A stretch of 64,000 nucleotides of DNA from Streptomyces sp. M92 (GCF_028473745.1 NZ_CP101137.1:5270001-5334000), one strand, 5' to 3'; shown: positions 33,135 through 42,718, counted from the first letter of the stretch. Translations and numbers: made by a program. Notes: generated by a model not told the origin, from the letters alone.

Positions 33135-34712
33135 GTGCTCCACACCCGGCTGACCAACGCCCGCTTCCTCACCATGGACCCCGGCCACCCCGTCGCCCAC
33201 GACCTCGGCGTCTGGCGCGGCCGGATCGTGGGCCTCGACGACGCCGTGACGTCCCTGCCCGCCCGCGAGGTCGTCGACCTGCAGGGCGCCACCGTACTGC
33301 CGGGCTTCATCGACGCCCACGTCCACCTGGCCTGGACCGGGTTCAAGCAGAGCACCCCGAGCATCGCCGGGCGCACACGGATCGACGACGTCCTCGCCCG
33401 CGTCGAGGAGGCCGTCACCCGCACGGGTTCGCCCGGCACCTGGGTGAGCATCGCCGGATACGACCAGCGGGTGCTGGGCCGCCACCTGACCGCCGCCGAA
33501 CTCGACAAGGTCAGCCACGGCCACAAGCTGTACGTGACGCACGACTCCGGACACGGCTGCGTCGTCAACTCCGCCGTCCTGGACCTGCTCCCCGCCGGCA
33601 CCCCGCACGAGAACGGCTTCCTCGCCGAGGGGGCCATGGGCGCCGCCCGCGCGCTGCGGCTGCCGTACGCCCAGGAGGAGCTGGCCGAGGCGATCGGGCG
33701 GGCTGCCCGCACCTGCCTGGCCGAGGGGGTCACCGCCTGCGCCGAAGCGGGGATCGGCGGCGCCCTCCTGGGACACAGCCCGGTGGAACTGGGCGCCTAC
33801 CAACTCGCCCGCGACAAGGGCCTGCTGCCGCTGAGGGTGCGGCTCATGGTGGCCGCCGACACCCTGCACCCGGTCGCCGCACACGAGCGCGACGGCATCC
33901 CCCGGTCGCTCGACCTGGGCCTGCGCACCGGCTTCGGCGACGACCGGCTGTCCGTCGGCGCGCTGAAGGTCTTCACCGACGGCGGCATGATGGCACGCAC
34001 CGCCGCACTCACCGCCCCGTACCAAGGGCTGGACCACGCGGGCCAGTTGCAGGACGACCCGGACGTCATCGCCGGCACCATCGTGGACGGCCACCTCGCC
34101 GGCTGGCAGCTCGCCGTGCACGCGATCGGCGACCGTGCCGCCGACGTGGCCCTCGACGCCCTCGAACGCGCCCAGCGGCTGCGCCCGCGCCCCGACGTCC
34201 GGCACCGCGTCGAGCACGCCGGCCTGATCCGTCCCGACCAGCTCCCGCGCTTCGCACGGCTCGGCGTCAGCGCGGTCGTGCAGCCCAACTTCCTGCGGTA
34301 CTTCGGCGACGACTACGCCGCGATCATGGGCGAGGAGCGCGCCCCCTGGCTCTACCGCGGCAGGGCCTTCCTGGACCACGGCGTCCCACTGGTGGGCAGC
34401 TCCGACCGCCCCGTCACGGACGGATCACCGCTGCGCGCCGTCCAGTTCATGGTCGAGCGCGCCTCCGAGTCCGGCCTGACCATCGGCCCCGAGGAGGGGA
34501 TCACCGTCGACGAGGCCCTGCACGCCTACACGGTCGCCGCCGCCCACGCCTGCCACTGGGAGGACGACCTGGGCAGCCTCACCCCGGGCAAGCGGGCCGA
34601 CCTGGTGGTGCTCGGCGACGACCCCAGGCGGGTCGGCACCTCGCGCATCGGGGACATCGAGGTCGTGGAGACGTACGTGGACGGCCTCCCGGCCGGAGGC
34701 CCGGCCGTGTGA
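33135..34712 (+). CDS. Amidohydrolase (YtcJ-like) at the edge of the coelichelin locus
   Basis: A metal-dependent amidohydrolase-superfamily protein of 525 residues. Motifs seen: PGFIDAHVHLAWTG (first metal His pair), HDSGHGCVVN, FTDGGMMA, VHAIGDRA, RHRVEHAGL, and GSSDRPVTDGSPL, the YtcJ/amidohydrolase-3 pattern. The GTG at 33135 lies 6 bp after the mbtH stop, so it is co-transcribed with cchK and iron-regulated by position. The role is not known. It may remove a formyl or acyl group from the siderophore or its precursor, but that is a guess from context. Confidence 0.88.
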   Translation: MLHTRLTNARFLTMDPGHPVAHDLGVWRGRIVGLDDAVTSLPAREVVDLQGATVLPGFIDAHVHLAWTGFKQSTPSIAGRTRIDDVLARVEEAVTRTGSPGTWVSIAGYDQRVLGRHLTAAELDKVSHGHKLYVTHDSGHGCVVNSAVLDLLPAGTPHENGFLAEGAMGAARALRLPYAQEELAEAIGRAARTCLAEGVTACAEAGIGGALLGHSPVELGAYQLARDKGLLPLRVRLMVAADTLHPVAAHERDGIPRSLDLGLRTGFGDDRLSVGALKVFTDGGMMARTAALTAPYQGLDHAGQLQDDPDVIAGTIVDGHLAGWQLAVHAIGDRAADVALDALERAQRLRPRPDVRHRVEHAGLIRPDQLPRFARLGVSAVVQPNFLRYFGDDYAAIMGEERAPWLYRGRAFLDHGVPLVGSSDRPVTDGSPLRAVQFMVERASESGLTIGPEEGITVDEALHAYTVAAAHACHWEDDLGSLTPGKRADLVVLGDDPRRVGTSRIGDIEVVETYVDGLPAGGPAV

Positions 34713-34829
34713 GCCCGCCACTCCTGGACGGGACGCGTCGGAGAAATCCGGTCGACACGGCGACGGGCGACGCCGTTCCATGGCTTCGACCGCCCGCCGC
34801 CCGCAGCGGGCAGACGTCAGGAGACGTCC

Positions 34830-35726
34830 TTGCCGACCGGAAGCACTCCGGACCGCCCCTCGATCACCACCGAACTGGTGAGACACCTGGTGGACAGCCA
34901 GTTCCCGCAGTGGGCGGAACTGCCGTTGGAGCGGTTCGAACCGGCGGGCTCGGACCACGTGATCCACCGGCTCGGCGAAGACCTCGCCGTCCGGCTGCCC
35001 TGCCACGCCGGCGCCCTCGGGCAGGCGAGCAAGGACTCCGAGTGGCTGCCCAGGCTCGCCCCGCACCTGCCTCTGGCGATCCCGGTTCCCGTGGCGGTGG
35101 GCGCCCCCGGCTTCGGCTACCCGTGGGCCTGGGCGGTCACGCGGTGGCTGGACGGTGAGGCGGCCACGGTCCGGACTCTGGGCGACTCCTGCGAGGCCGC
35201 CGTCGGACTGGCCGGATTCCTGAGCGCACTTCAACGGTTCGCGCCCGGCGAGACCGCGTCACTGGGCACCCGTGCGGACCTAGCCGGCTCGCCGCTGGCC
35301 GCCCGGGACCGCGCGACGCGCGCCGCCATCGCTGAGCTCGACGGCGTGTTCGACGCCGCCGCCATGACCGGGCTGTGGGACGCGGCGCTGAACGCCCCGG
35401 ACTGGGACCGTCCTCCGGTCTGGTTCCACGGCGACTTCCACACGGGCAACCTGCTGACCGCCGGCGGCCGCCTCAGCGCGGTCATCGACTTCGGCGGACT
35501 CGGCATCGGCGACCCCGCCCGCGACCTGACCATCGCCTTCACCCTGATGTCGGCCGCGCCGCGAGCGGCCTTCCGCGCCGCGCTCGGTGTGGACGACGCC
35601 ACCTGGACCCGGGGGCGCGGCTGGGCCCTCGCGACGGGCCTCAACGCCTTCACGAACTACGCCGCCGTCAGCCCGAGGGTCGCGGCACAGACCACCCGGC
35701 AGATCACCCAGGCCCTCATGGGCTGA
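34830..35726 (+). CDS. Aminoglycoside-phosphotransferase-family kinase
   Basis: A 298-residue APH/ChoK-fold protein. The Brenner motif reads WFHGDFHTGNLL and the metal-binding motif VIDFGGLGIGDPARD. The first-lobe Lys region is less clear (LAVRLPCHAG). Such genes are common in Streptomyces; the substrate may be a small alcohol or a macrolide/aminoglycoside, and resistance should not be assumed. The TTG at 34830 is the start that follows an AGGAG ribosome site. Stands alone, 117 bp after the amidohydrolase. Confidence 0.83.
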   Translation: MPTGSTPDRPSITTELVRHLVDSQFPQWAELPLERFEPAGSDHVIHRLGEDLAVRLPCHAGALGQASKDSEWLPRLAPHLPLAIPVPVAVGAPGFGYPWAWAVTRWLDGEAATVRTLGDSCEAAVGLAGFLSALQRFAPGETASLGTRADLAGSPLAARDRATRAAIAELDGVFDAAAMTGLWDAALNAPDWDRPPVWFHGDFHTGNLLTAGGRLSAVIDFGGLGIGDPARDLTIAFTLMSAAPRAAFRAALGVDDATWTRGRGWALATGLNAFTNYAAVSPRVAAQTTRQITQALMG

Positions 35727-35783
35727 ACGGCCGACGGTCCGCGCAGACGGCCCTCGCCACGCCCGGTCACCGGACGGCGGGCC

Positions 35784-36410
35784 TCAGACCACACCCCGGA
35801 CGCGATAGGTGACGTGCGTGACCAGGCTCGCCGACCGCGACGACACCTGCTCCAACCGCGAGGGCGGTACGCCGTCGAACAGCCGGGTACCCGCGCCGAG
35901 CGTCACCGGCGCGATGTGCAGGCGCAGTTCGTCGATCAGGCCGGCGGCGAGGTACTGGTTCACGGTGGTGGCGCCGCCCTGGATTTGTACGTCGCCGTCG
36001 CCGGCCGCCTCGCGGGCCCGCGCCAGCGCCGACGCGATCCCGTCGGTGACGAAGTGGAACGTGGTGCCGCCCTCCATCGGCCGCGGCTCGCGCGCGTGAT
36101 GGGTGAGCACGAACACCGGGGCGTGGAACGGAGGGTCGTCGCCCCACCAGCCGTTCCAGGGCCGGTCCCAGGCGCCGCGCACCGGGCCGAACATGTTGCG
36201 TCCCATGATGAACGCCTTCGCGGCGGCCAACTGCTCGAGCTCGGCCCGGTTCTCGTCGGGGGTGTCGAACATCCAGGCGTGCAGTCCGGCCCCCGAGCCG
36301 TCGCCGCCGTCGTCGCCGAAGGGGCGGTCCTGCGTCTGGTTGAGCCCGGCCGAGAACCCGTCGACCGAGATCGTGATGTCGCCGATCACCCTGCCCGGTC
36401 GATCGGTCAT
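35784..36410 (-). CDS. RibD-C / dihydrofolate-reductase-like protein
   Basis: A 208-residue protein of the RibD C-terminal / DHFR-like reductase family. Typical features are MTDRPGRVIGDITISVDGFSAG at the start, AFIMGRNMFGPVRG, and IQGGATTVNQYLAAGLIDELRLHIAPVTLGAGTRLFDG. The family uses NADPH, but the substrate of these stand-alone members is usually unknown. The ATG at 36410 follows AAGGAG; the longer open frame upstream is not coding. Convergent with the APH-like gene. Confidence 0.85.
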   Translation of the reverse strand: MTDRPGRVIGDITISVDGFSAGLNQTQDRPFGDDGGDGSGAGLHAWMFDTPDENRAELEQLAAAKAFIMGRNMFGPVRGAWDRPWNGWWGDDPPFHAPVFVLTHHAREPRPMEGGTTFHFVTDGIASALARAREAAGDGDVQIQGGATTVNQYLAAGLIDELRLHIAPVTLGAGTRLFDGVPPSRLEQVSSRSASLVTHVTYRVRGVV

Positions 36411-36783
36411 CGCTACTCCTTCGCACCGAGAGCGGCGGCCTGCTGGGTGGACGGGCCGATGTCTCACATCCTCTCCCTCCGACGGGGAGCTGTCGACTCG
36501 CCCGGCCGCCCGGTGGCGGCGGGGCGACGGGCTCCAGAGAGCCGGCCCGCGGGAACGGGACGCGGTCAGGGACGGCGTGCGGCCCACACGGTGCGTTCGG
36601 TGCGCACGGCCGGACCGCCGCGGCGCAGTACGCCGCCGTCCTCCCCCCCGGCTCTCCGTCCGCGGTCGGAGGGACCCCCGAACCGGTCGGCCCGAAGATT
36701 CCGTGAGGCCGGGCCGCCGGCGTCCGTTCCCCTCCGGGCGGGCGACACATACGATCTGCCCGTCCGATCCGGAGGTTCCGTCC
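36411..36783. other. Intergenic region without a recognised gene
   Basis: 373 bp between the divergent RibD-like gene and the PIG-L gene. It is very GC-rich with short homopurine tracts. Only the ribosome site GGAGG before 36784 is recognisable; no small gene or clear operator stands out. Confidence 0.5.
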
Positions 36784-37554
36784 ATGCCCGTGCCCGTGCC
36801 CCCGCCGAGCCTGCTGGCCGTCTTCGCCCACCCGGACGACGAGTCGTTGTCGGCGGGCGGGGTGCTCGCCGGGCACGCCGCCGCGGGAGGTCGCACCGCG
36901 GTCGTCACGGCGACCTGGGCCGAGGACAGCCCGCGGGCCGCTGAGTTGGCCGAAGCCCTGCGGACGCTCGGCGCGGGCGCGCCGCGAATGCTCGGTTACG
37001 CCGACGCGCGTGTCCCGTCGTCGGCGCCGGGCAGGCCGAGGCTCCGCGACGCGCCGCTCGACGAGGCGGTGCGGAAACTGGTGGCGCACATCCGGGACTT
37101 CCGCCCGGAGATCGTCGTCACCCACGACGCGTACGGCGGGCTGACCGGCCACCCGGACCACCTGCACACCCACCGGGTGGCCGTACTGGCGGTCCAGGCG
37201 GCAGGGCTCGACCTGCTCCACCCGGACGCCGGCGCCCCCTGGAGCCCCCGGGCCCTCTACCTCGCCACCCACCCGCACTCGGCCGTCCCGGCCCTGAACG
37301 AGGTGGTCGGGGCGCGCAAGGCGCGGTTCACCGTCCCGGACGAGCACATCACCGCGACCGTCGACGTCCGCCCCTGGCTGGACCGGAAGATCGCCGCGGT
37401 CCTGGCCCACCGTTCCGAAGTGCGGCGGGGCGCGCTGCCGGGTGTGATCGCCGGACTCACGCCCGAGGCCCGGGAGCGGTTGCTGGCGACGGAGTGGTTC
37501 GTCCGGCACCCGCCCGCCCGCGTGGCCCCGGTCCAGAGCGAACTGACGGCCTGA
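36784..37554 (+). CDS. PIG-L family deacetylase
   Basis: A zinc-dependent deacetylase-like protein of 256 residues (GlcNAc-PI de-N-acetylase/LmbE fold, as in MshB and Mca). Metal motifs are AHPDDE at residues 15-20 and HPDH at 123-126. It could act on an N-acetyl-sugar intermediate; a direct role in mycothiol is not supported by the neighbours. The ATG at 36784 follows GGAGG. Confidence 0.87.
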   Translation: MPVPVPPPSLLAVFAHPDDESLSAGGVLAGHAAAGGRTAVVTATWAEDSPRAAELAEALRTLGAGAPRMLGYADARVPSSAPGRPRLRDAPLDEAVRKLVAHIRDFRPEIVVTHDAYGGLTGHPDHLHTHRVAVLAVQAAGLDLLHPDAGAPWSPRALYLATHPHSAVPALNEVVGARKARFTVPDEHITATVDVRPWLDRKIAAVLAHRSEVRRGALPGVIAGLTPEARERLLATEWFVRHPPARVAPVQSELTA

Positions 37555-37727
37555 CGGCTGCCGGACGCGCGGCCCAGGTCGAAGGCCGGTCTGGTGACTC
37601 CGAGGGTGCTGGCGGAAGCCGCCCGCCGACATGGGATAAAGTCCCGAGGCCGACCGCACGCACGGTCGTCTGCCGCGCCGTCCTCGGACAGGTCGCCGCG
37701 TTCAACACCATCCCCGGGGGGCCCGTC

Positions 37728-38441
37728 ATGACGTATGCGTCCACACCCATGCCCAGTTCGCACCCGCCCGCGCCCGGCCCTGTGCTGCGCTCGCCCGTCG
37801 GCCTCGCGCAGGCCGTCACCGTGCTGCTCGGTGTCGTCATCGTCGCCGATCTGCTGATCGTCGCGGCATCGCTCAACATGCGGTCCCTGATGGGCAAGGT
37901 CGCCTCGGGCGGCGTGGTCGACTTCGACGAGGGCGAGGCGAACCGCGCCGACTACGCGATGGCCGGGTCGGCCATGCTGTACGTCCTCGCCATGCTGGCG
38001 ACGGCCGTGGTCTTCGTCATCTGGTTCCACCGGGTCCGTCACAACGCGGAGGTCTTCGCGCCCGACACTCAGAGCAGGACCCCCGGCTGGGCGATCGCCT
38101 GCTGGTTCATCCCGATCGCCAACCTCTGGATCCCGCGCGGCATCGCCGCCGACGTGCTGCGAGCCGCCCAGCCCGACCCCTACGGCGGGGCGCCGCGGCA
38201 CCGGGGACTCCTGAACGCCTGGTGGGGTGCCTGGGTCTGGGCCATGGTCTTCGACCGCTACGCGTCCAGGACGTACGACAAGGCCCAGGACATCGACGCG
38301 ATCCACGACGCGGCCGGACTGGTCATGGCCAGTGCCGGTTTCGACGCCCTGGCCGCGGTGCTCGCGATCCTCTTCGTACGCCGGCTGACCGCCGCACAGC
38401 ACGGCAAGGCCCTCGCGGGGCCGGCCGTGCCGGGGCACTGA
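37728..38441 (+). CDS. DUF4328 membrane protein
   Basis: A 237-residue membrane protein with four to five helices. The middle stretch WFHRVRHNAEVFAPDTQSR and IACWFIPIANLWIPRGIA are typical of DUF4328, a family of unknown function common in Streptomyces, often with a short Pro-rich cytoplasmic N-terminus as here. The ATG at 37728 follows a G-rich run. Confidence 0.8.
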   Translation: MTYASTPMPSSHPPAPGPVLRSPVGLAQAVTVLLGVVIVADLLIVAASLNMRSLMGKVASGGVVDFDEGEANRADYAMAGSAMLYVLAMLATAVVFVIWFHRVRHNAEVFAPDTQSRTPGWAIACWFIPIANLWIPRGIAADVLRAAQPDPYGGAPRHRGLLNAWWGAWVWAMVFDRYASRTYDKAQDIDAIHDAAGLVMASAGFDALAAVLAILFVRRLTAAQHGKALAGPAVPGH

Positions 38442-38745
38442 ACCCTCCGCGGGGCCCGCGAGCCCGGCCCTGGTGTACGGCCGGGACGCGGCGCCCCACT
38501 CCGGCGAAGGCCTGTCTGATGACGATCGTCGACCCGCGTCGGTTCGCACGGCTCGCCGTGGTGTCTCCGGAACCGGAATCCGCTCAGGTTGTCGTCCCGG
38601 AAGAAAGCCGAGGAACATTTCCCGCGGGCGCCGGGCCCGTCCGGCTCCTCCCCGGCCCCCGGTGACGCGACGCGGGCCCCGCCCCGGGCGACCGCAGCCG
38701 ACCTGGTGGCCGAGCTGGGGTGCGCCCGTAACGGGGGAGGACCGG
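38442..38745. other. Intergenic region without a recognised gene
   Basis: About 300 bp between two convergent genes. It contains GC-rich inverted segments (around CCGCGGGCGCCGGGCCCG) that could act as a bidirectional terminator, but I cannot define a single stem with confidence. No gene seen. Confidence 0.4.
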
Positions 38746-39384
38746 CTACTCCGGCCAGGCGGAGTTCTCGACGACGTCGACGAAGTCCGTACGCCGGAAG
38801 CCGGGCACGAAGTGCTCCAGCACGTCCGCGTTCACCGTGCCGAACGTGGTCTCCGGGCGGTGCTCGAAACCGTCGGTGAACGCCCGCAGGATCTGTTTCT
38901 TGAAATCCGGGCGGGGATGCGCGGCGGTGACAGCGTCGATCTGCGCCCGCGTGAGCCCCTCCAGGCGCAGGCCCAGTACGTCGGTCTCGACGCCCGCGGT
39001 GGTCGCCGCGATCTCGGGGGCCATCCGGTACGGCACTTCCGGCGTGGTGTGGAGGGCGACGGCCGTCCACACGGTGTCGGCGTCGGCCTCGCGGACGCCG
39101 TGGGCGAGCAGGAAGGCGCGGGCCTGGTCGGCGCCGTCCATCTCGAAACGCTGGTCGTCACCGCGGTAGGGCGGCACCAGGCCGGTGTCGTGGAAGAGCG
39201 CGGCGACGTAGAGCAGCTCAGGGTCGGGGCGGATGCCCAGGGCGGCGGCCTGGAGACTGCCGAAGAGGTACACCCGGCGCGAGTGGTGGAAGATCAGCGG
39301 CGGTGTGGTGTCCCGGATCAGGTCGGTCGCCTCCCGCGCGAGCCTGCTGTCGGGAATCTCGATACCGGCGATCGTCTCGGCCAT
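38746..39384 (-). CDS. HD-domain hydrolase (cyanamide-hydratase-like)
   Basis: A 212-residue HD-domain protein. The metal ligands are visible as FHHSRRVYLFG, LYVAALFHDTGLV (His-Asp) and later ALHTTPEVP. The layout resembles Ddi2-type cyanamide hydratases and other small HD phosphohydrolases; the substrate is unknown. The ATG at 39384 follows GGAGGG. Monocistronic, next to a GlxA-type regulator on the same strand. Confidence 0.82.
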   Translation of the reverse strand: MAETIAGIEIPDSRLAREATDLIRDTTPPLIFHHSRRVYLFGSLQAAALGIRPDPELLYVAALFHDTGLVPPYRGDDQRFEMDGADQARAFLLAHGVREADADTVWTAVALHTTPEVPYRMAPEIAATTAGVETDVLGLRLEGLTRAQIDAVTAAHPRPDFKKQILRAFTDGFEHRPETTFGTVNADVLEHFVPGFRRTDFVDVVENSAWPE

Positions 39385-39506
39385 GGCTGCCCTCCAGGGG
39401 ATCGGTGCCGTCGTTCGTGTCCCCACTTTCCGCCGGGCACCACCCCGGTGTCCGCTGCCCGATGGCCGACAACCCCTCGGAAACGGCCGTGGCACCCCGC
39501 CACGCC

Positions 39507-40496
39507 TCACCCGCCGTCCGGCCGCGCGCGGGCGCCCCGCCCCGTGGTGGCGAAGCGGTGCCGGTAGCGGGCGGGGGACAGGCCCAGATGCCGTGCGAAG
39601 GCGCGGCGCAGGCTCTCGTAACTGGGAAAACCCGACAGCGCGGCGGCCTCCGTGGCGTTGTGCCCGGCGTCGAGCAGGGCCTTGGCCATGTCGAAACGGA
39701 TCAGCTCGACGTACTTCACCGGCGTGACGTCCAGCTCCGCCCGGAACATCCGGGTCAGATGCCGCGGACTGACCCGCACGCGCGCCGCCAGCGCCTCCAG
39801 GCTGTGGTCGGCGGCCGGATCGGCCTGCACCGCGTCCTGGATGCGGCGCAGCACGGGCGTCCGCGGGGCCGGACCCCGCAGCGAGGCCGAGAACTGGGAC
39901 TGGCCGCCGGCCCGCTGCATGTACACCACCAGTGAGCGGGCGACCTTCCGGGCCAGGTCGGGCCCGTGGTCCTCCTCCAGCAGGGCGAGGGCCAGGTCGA
40001 TGCCCGCCGTCACACCCGCGGACGTCCAGGTGGCGCCGTCCTTGACGAAGATCGCGTCGGGCTCCGCCCGCGTCGACGGACAGCGGCGGGCCAGCGTGCC
40101 GGCGTGCTGCCAGTGCGTCGTCGCCCGCCTGCCCTCCAGCAGCCCGGCCGCGCCCAGGACGAAGGCGCCGGTGCATACCGAGGCGACGCGCCCCGCCCGC
40201 TTCACCAGCGACCGCGCGGCCTCGCTGAGCGCCGGATCGACGGACGAGGCGGGCGGCACGTCACCGCCCACGACGACCAGCGTGTCGTAGGCGGCGGGTG
40301 ACCGTGCGTCCGCGTCGGCGGGCACCAGCATGCCGATGGACGAACGCACCGCCGCCCCGTCCGGCGAGACGATGCTCAGCCGGTACCGGCCGCCGTACCG
40401 ATTGGCCTCCGCAAAGACTTCCGCCGGGCCGGACAGGTCGAGCATCTTCATGCCCTCGAACACGAGGACGCCCACGTCATGCGGTCTCGTTGCCAT
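39507..40496 (-). CDS. GlxA-type regulator (DJ-1/PfpI plus AraC HTH)
   Basis: A transcription regulator of 329 residues. The N-terminal DJ-1/PfpI-like domain (about 1-185) contains VASVCTGAFVLGAAGLL with the nucleophile-elbow Cys; the C-terminal AraC DNA-binding domain (about 215-320) has LAARVRVSPRHLTRMFRAEL and the second helix-turn-helix AAALSGFPSYESLRRAFARHLG. The target is unknown; the divergent chloroperoxidase-like hydrolase is the obvious candidate. The ATG at 40496 follows GAGGGAG. The upstream extension of the frame is not coding. Confidence 0.9.
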   Translation of the reverse strand: MATRPHDVGVLVFEGMKMLDLSGPAEVFAEANRYGGRYRLSIVSPDGAAVRSSIGMLVPADADARSPAAYDTLVVVGGDVPPASSVDPALSEAARSLVKRAGRVASVCTGAFVLGAAGLLEGRRATTHWQHAGTLARRCPSTRAEPDAIFVKDGATWTSAGVTAGIDLALALLEEDHGPDLARKVARSLVVYMQRAGGQSQFSASLRGPAPRTPVLRRIQDAVQADPAADHSLEALAARVRVSPRHLTRMFRAELDVTPVKYVELIRFDMAKALLDAGHNATEAAALSGFPSYESLRRAFARHLGLSPARYRHRFATTGRGARARPDGG

Positions 40497-40662
40497 CTCT
40501 CCCTCTTCCGTGGGCCGCGGGGCCCCGAACGCATTCTCCCGGTGAGACATACCGGACATGGGCGTAGGGTGGCTGGCGTGGATTCGACCGGGGTTGCTGG
40601 TCGCGCAACCAGGTCCGCCGGCCGCTTCTGACAGAACTGACGGAGACGCGGAAGGAACAGTG

Positions 40663-41493
40663 ATGGGCAGGGTCACCACCTCCGACGGCACGAGCATCTT
40701 CTACAAGGACTGGGGGCCGCGCGACGGCCGGCCGGTCGTCTTCCACCACGGGTGGCCGCTCACCGCGGACGACTGGGACAACCAGATGCTGTTCTTCCTC
40801 GCCCACGGTTTCCGCGTGATCGCCCACGACCGGCGCGGCCACGGGCGTTCGAGCCAGCCCTCGACGGGCCACGAGATGGACACCTACGCCGCCGACGTCG
40901 CGGCGCTGACCGACGCGTTGGACCTTCAGGGCGCCGTGCACATCGGGCACTCGACCGGCGGCGGCGAGGTCGCGCGCTACGTGGCACGTGCCGAGCCGGG
41001 CCGGGTGGCCAAGGCGGTGCTCGTCGGCGCCGTGCCACCCGTGATGGTCAAGTCCGAGACCAACCCCGGCGGCACCCCGATCGAGGTCTTCGACGGATTC
41101 CGGACGGCCCTGGCCGCCAACCGCGCGCAGTTCTACATCGACGTGCCCTCCGGCCCGTTCTACGGCTTCAACCGGGAGGGCGCGAAGGTCTCCCAAGGGC
41201 TCATCGACAACTGGTGGCGGCAGGGAATGACGGGCGCGGCCAACGCCCACTACGAGTGCATCAAGGCGTTCTCCGAGACCGACTTCACCGAGGACCTCAA
41301 GCGGATCGAGGTCCCGGTGCTGGTCGCGCACGGCACGGACGACCAGGTCGTGCCGTACGAGGACGCGGCGCCGCTGTCGGTGAAGCTCCTCAAGAACGGC
41401 ACGCTGAAGTCGTACGAGGGACTCCCGCACGGCATGCTCGCCACCCACCCCGAAGTACTCAACCCCGACCTGCTGGACTTCGTGAAGTCCTAG
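40663..41493 (+). CDS. Alpha/beta-hydrolase, non-heme chloroperoxidase/arylesterase type
   Basis: A 276-residue alpha/beta hydrolase. The oxyanion motif is HHGWPLTADDW, the nucleophile elbow GHSTGGG with Ser 97, the acid is in HGTDDQVVP and the His in LPHGML. These features match cofactor-free haloperoxidases/arylesterases. The usual role is ester or lactone hydrolysis with perhydrolase side activity. The ATG at 40663 follows AAGGA. Divergent from the GlxA-like regulator with a 166-bp shared promoter region. Confidence 0.88.
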   Translation: MGRVTTSDGTSIFYKDWGPRDGRPVVFHHGWPLTADDWDNQMLFFLAHGFRVIAHDRRGHGRSSQPSTGHEMDTYAADVAALTDALDLQGAVHIGHSTGGGEVARYVARAEPGRVAKAVLVGAVPPVMVKSETNPGGTPIEVFDGFRTALAANRAQFYIDVPSGPFYGFNREGAKVSQGLIDNWWRQGMTGAANAHYECIKAFSETDFTEDLKRIEVPVLVAHGTDDQVVPYEDAAPLSVKLLKNGTLKSYEGLPHGMLATHPEVLNPDLLDFVKS

Positions 41494-41521
41494 TCCGGCT
41501 CTATCATCACCCCATGGATGT

Positions 41522-41538
41522 TGAAAGTGGAACTTTCA
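41522..41538. promoter_or_regulatory. Perfect inverted repeat before the pirin gene
   Basis: TGAAAGT-GGA-ACTTTCA, two 7-bp arms around 3 nt, lies 25 bp before the pirin GTG. The symmetry and position suggest a MarR- or HxlR-type operator, though no such regulator gene is adjacent. Confidence 0.5.
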
Positions 41539-41563
41539 TGTCGGCGTCGGCGGGGAAGGCGCG

Positions 41564-42541
41564 GTGAGCGTGAGCAACACGGAGACACACCCCGCGGAGA
41601 TGAAGTGCGGCGCGTCGGAGGGCGACGTACCCGCCGCCGGCATCGAGGTCCTCACCGCCCGTGACGTCCCCCTCGGCGGCCCCCGCGCCATGAAGGTGCG
41701 GCGCACGCTGCCCCAACGGGCCCGGACGCTGATCGGAGCCTGGTGCTTCGCCGACCACTACGGTCCCGACGACGTGGCCGGGTCGGGCGGCATGAACGTC
41801 CCACCGCACCCGCACACCGGTCTCCAGACGGTCAGCTGGCTCTTCAGCGGGGAGATCGAGCACCGGGACAGCCTGGGCACCCACGCGTTGGTCAGGCCGG
41901 GCGAACTCAACCTCATGACGGGCGGCTCCGGCATCGCCCACTCCGAGGTGTCCACCTCCGGCACCACCCTTCTGCACGGTGTCCAGCTCTGGGTGGCCCT
42001 GCCGGACGAACACCGCGGCACCGGCCGGGACTTCCAGCACCACGCGCCCGTACCGGTCACCCTCGACAACGGCACGGTGCGCGTCTTCCTCGGCTCGCTC
42101 GCCGGGGACACCTCACCCGTCAGCACCTTCACGCCGCTGCTGGGCGCCGAGGTGTCGCTGGACCCGGGGGCCACCATGTCCCTGGACGTCGACGCGGGGT
42201 TCGAGCACGGCGTTCTCGTCGACAGCGGTGACGTACGCGTCGACGGCGACACCGTACGGCCGACCGAACTGGGCTACCTCGCGCCGGGCCGCCGGACGCT
42301 GACCCTGACCAACGAGTCGGCGGCGACCGCCCGGCTGGTGCTGCTCGGCGGACCGCCGTTCCCCGAGGAGATCATCATGTGGTGGAACTTCGTCGGACGG
42401 TCGCACGACGAGATCGTGCAGGCGCGTGAGGACTGGATGAAGGGCGACCGCTTCGGCGAGGTGCGCGGCTACGACGGGGCTCCGCTGCCCGCGCCGGAAC
42501 TGCCGAACGCGCCTCTGAAGCCGCGGCGAAGGGCGCGCTGA
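41564..42541 (+). CDS. Pirin family protein
   Basis: A bicupin pirin of 325 residues. The N-terminal cupin carries HPHTGLQTVSWLFSGEIEHRDSLG with the metal-binding His-His-His-Glu set and LMTGGSGIAHSEVS. The C-terminal cupin has LGAEVSLDPGATMSLDV and ends with LLGGPPFPEEIIMWWNFVGRS. Bacterial pirins include quercetin 2,3-dioxygenases and redox regulators, and are often repressed by a MarR-like factor. The GTG at 41564 follows GGGAAGG. Confidence 0.9.
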   Translation: MSVSNTETHPAEMKCGASEGDVPAAGIEVLTARDVPLGGPRAMKVRRTLPQRARTLIGAWCFADHYGPDDVAGSGGMNVPPHPHTGLQTVSWLFSGEIEHRDSLGTHALVRPGELNLMTGGSGIAHSEVSTSGTTLLHGVQLWVALPDEHRGTGRDFQHHAPVPVTLDNGTVRVFLGSLAGDTSPVSTFTPLLGAEVSLDPGATMSLDVDAGFEHGVLVDSGDVRVDGDTVRPTELGYLAPGRRTLTLTNESAATARLVLLGGPPFPEEIIMWWNFVGRSHDEIVQAREDWMKGDRFGEVRGYDGAPLPAPELPNAPLKPRRRAR

Positions 42542-42718
42542 CCTGCGGATGCGGTGCGCCGTACGTCGACAGGACAGATCGCTGGGCCCGCCAGAGGCAT
42601 GTCCATCCCCTTCTGGTCGGGTGAGGAAGCCGTGCCCGGGTGCAGCCCGTGCAGCGCGGCGAGGAGGGCGGCGGCAAGGTGGAGCGGGTCGGGCCTGGAC
42701 GGTATCCGGCCCCGGTGG

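Noticed and set aside
42542..42718. A further gene fragment between pirin and doxX
   Set aside because: A minus-strand frame has a helical Ala/Leu-rich stretch, but it is too short and too generic to assign to a family.
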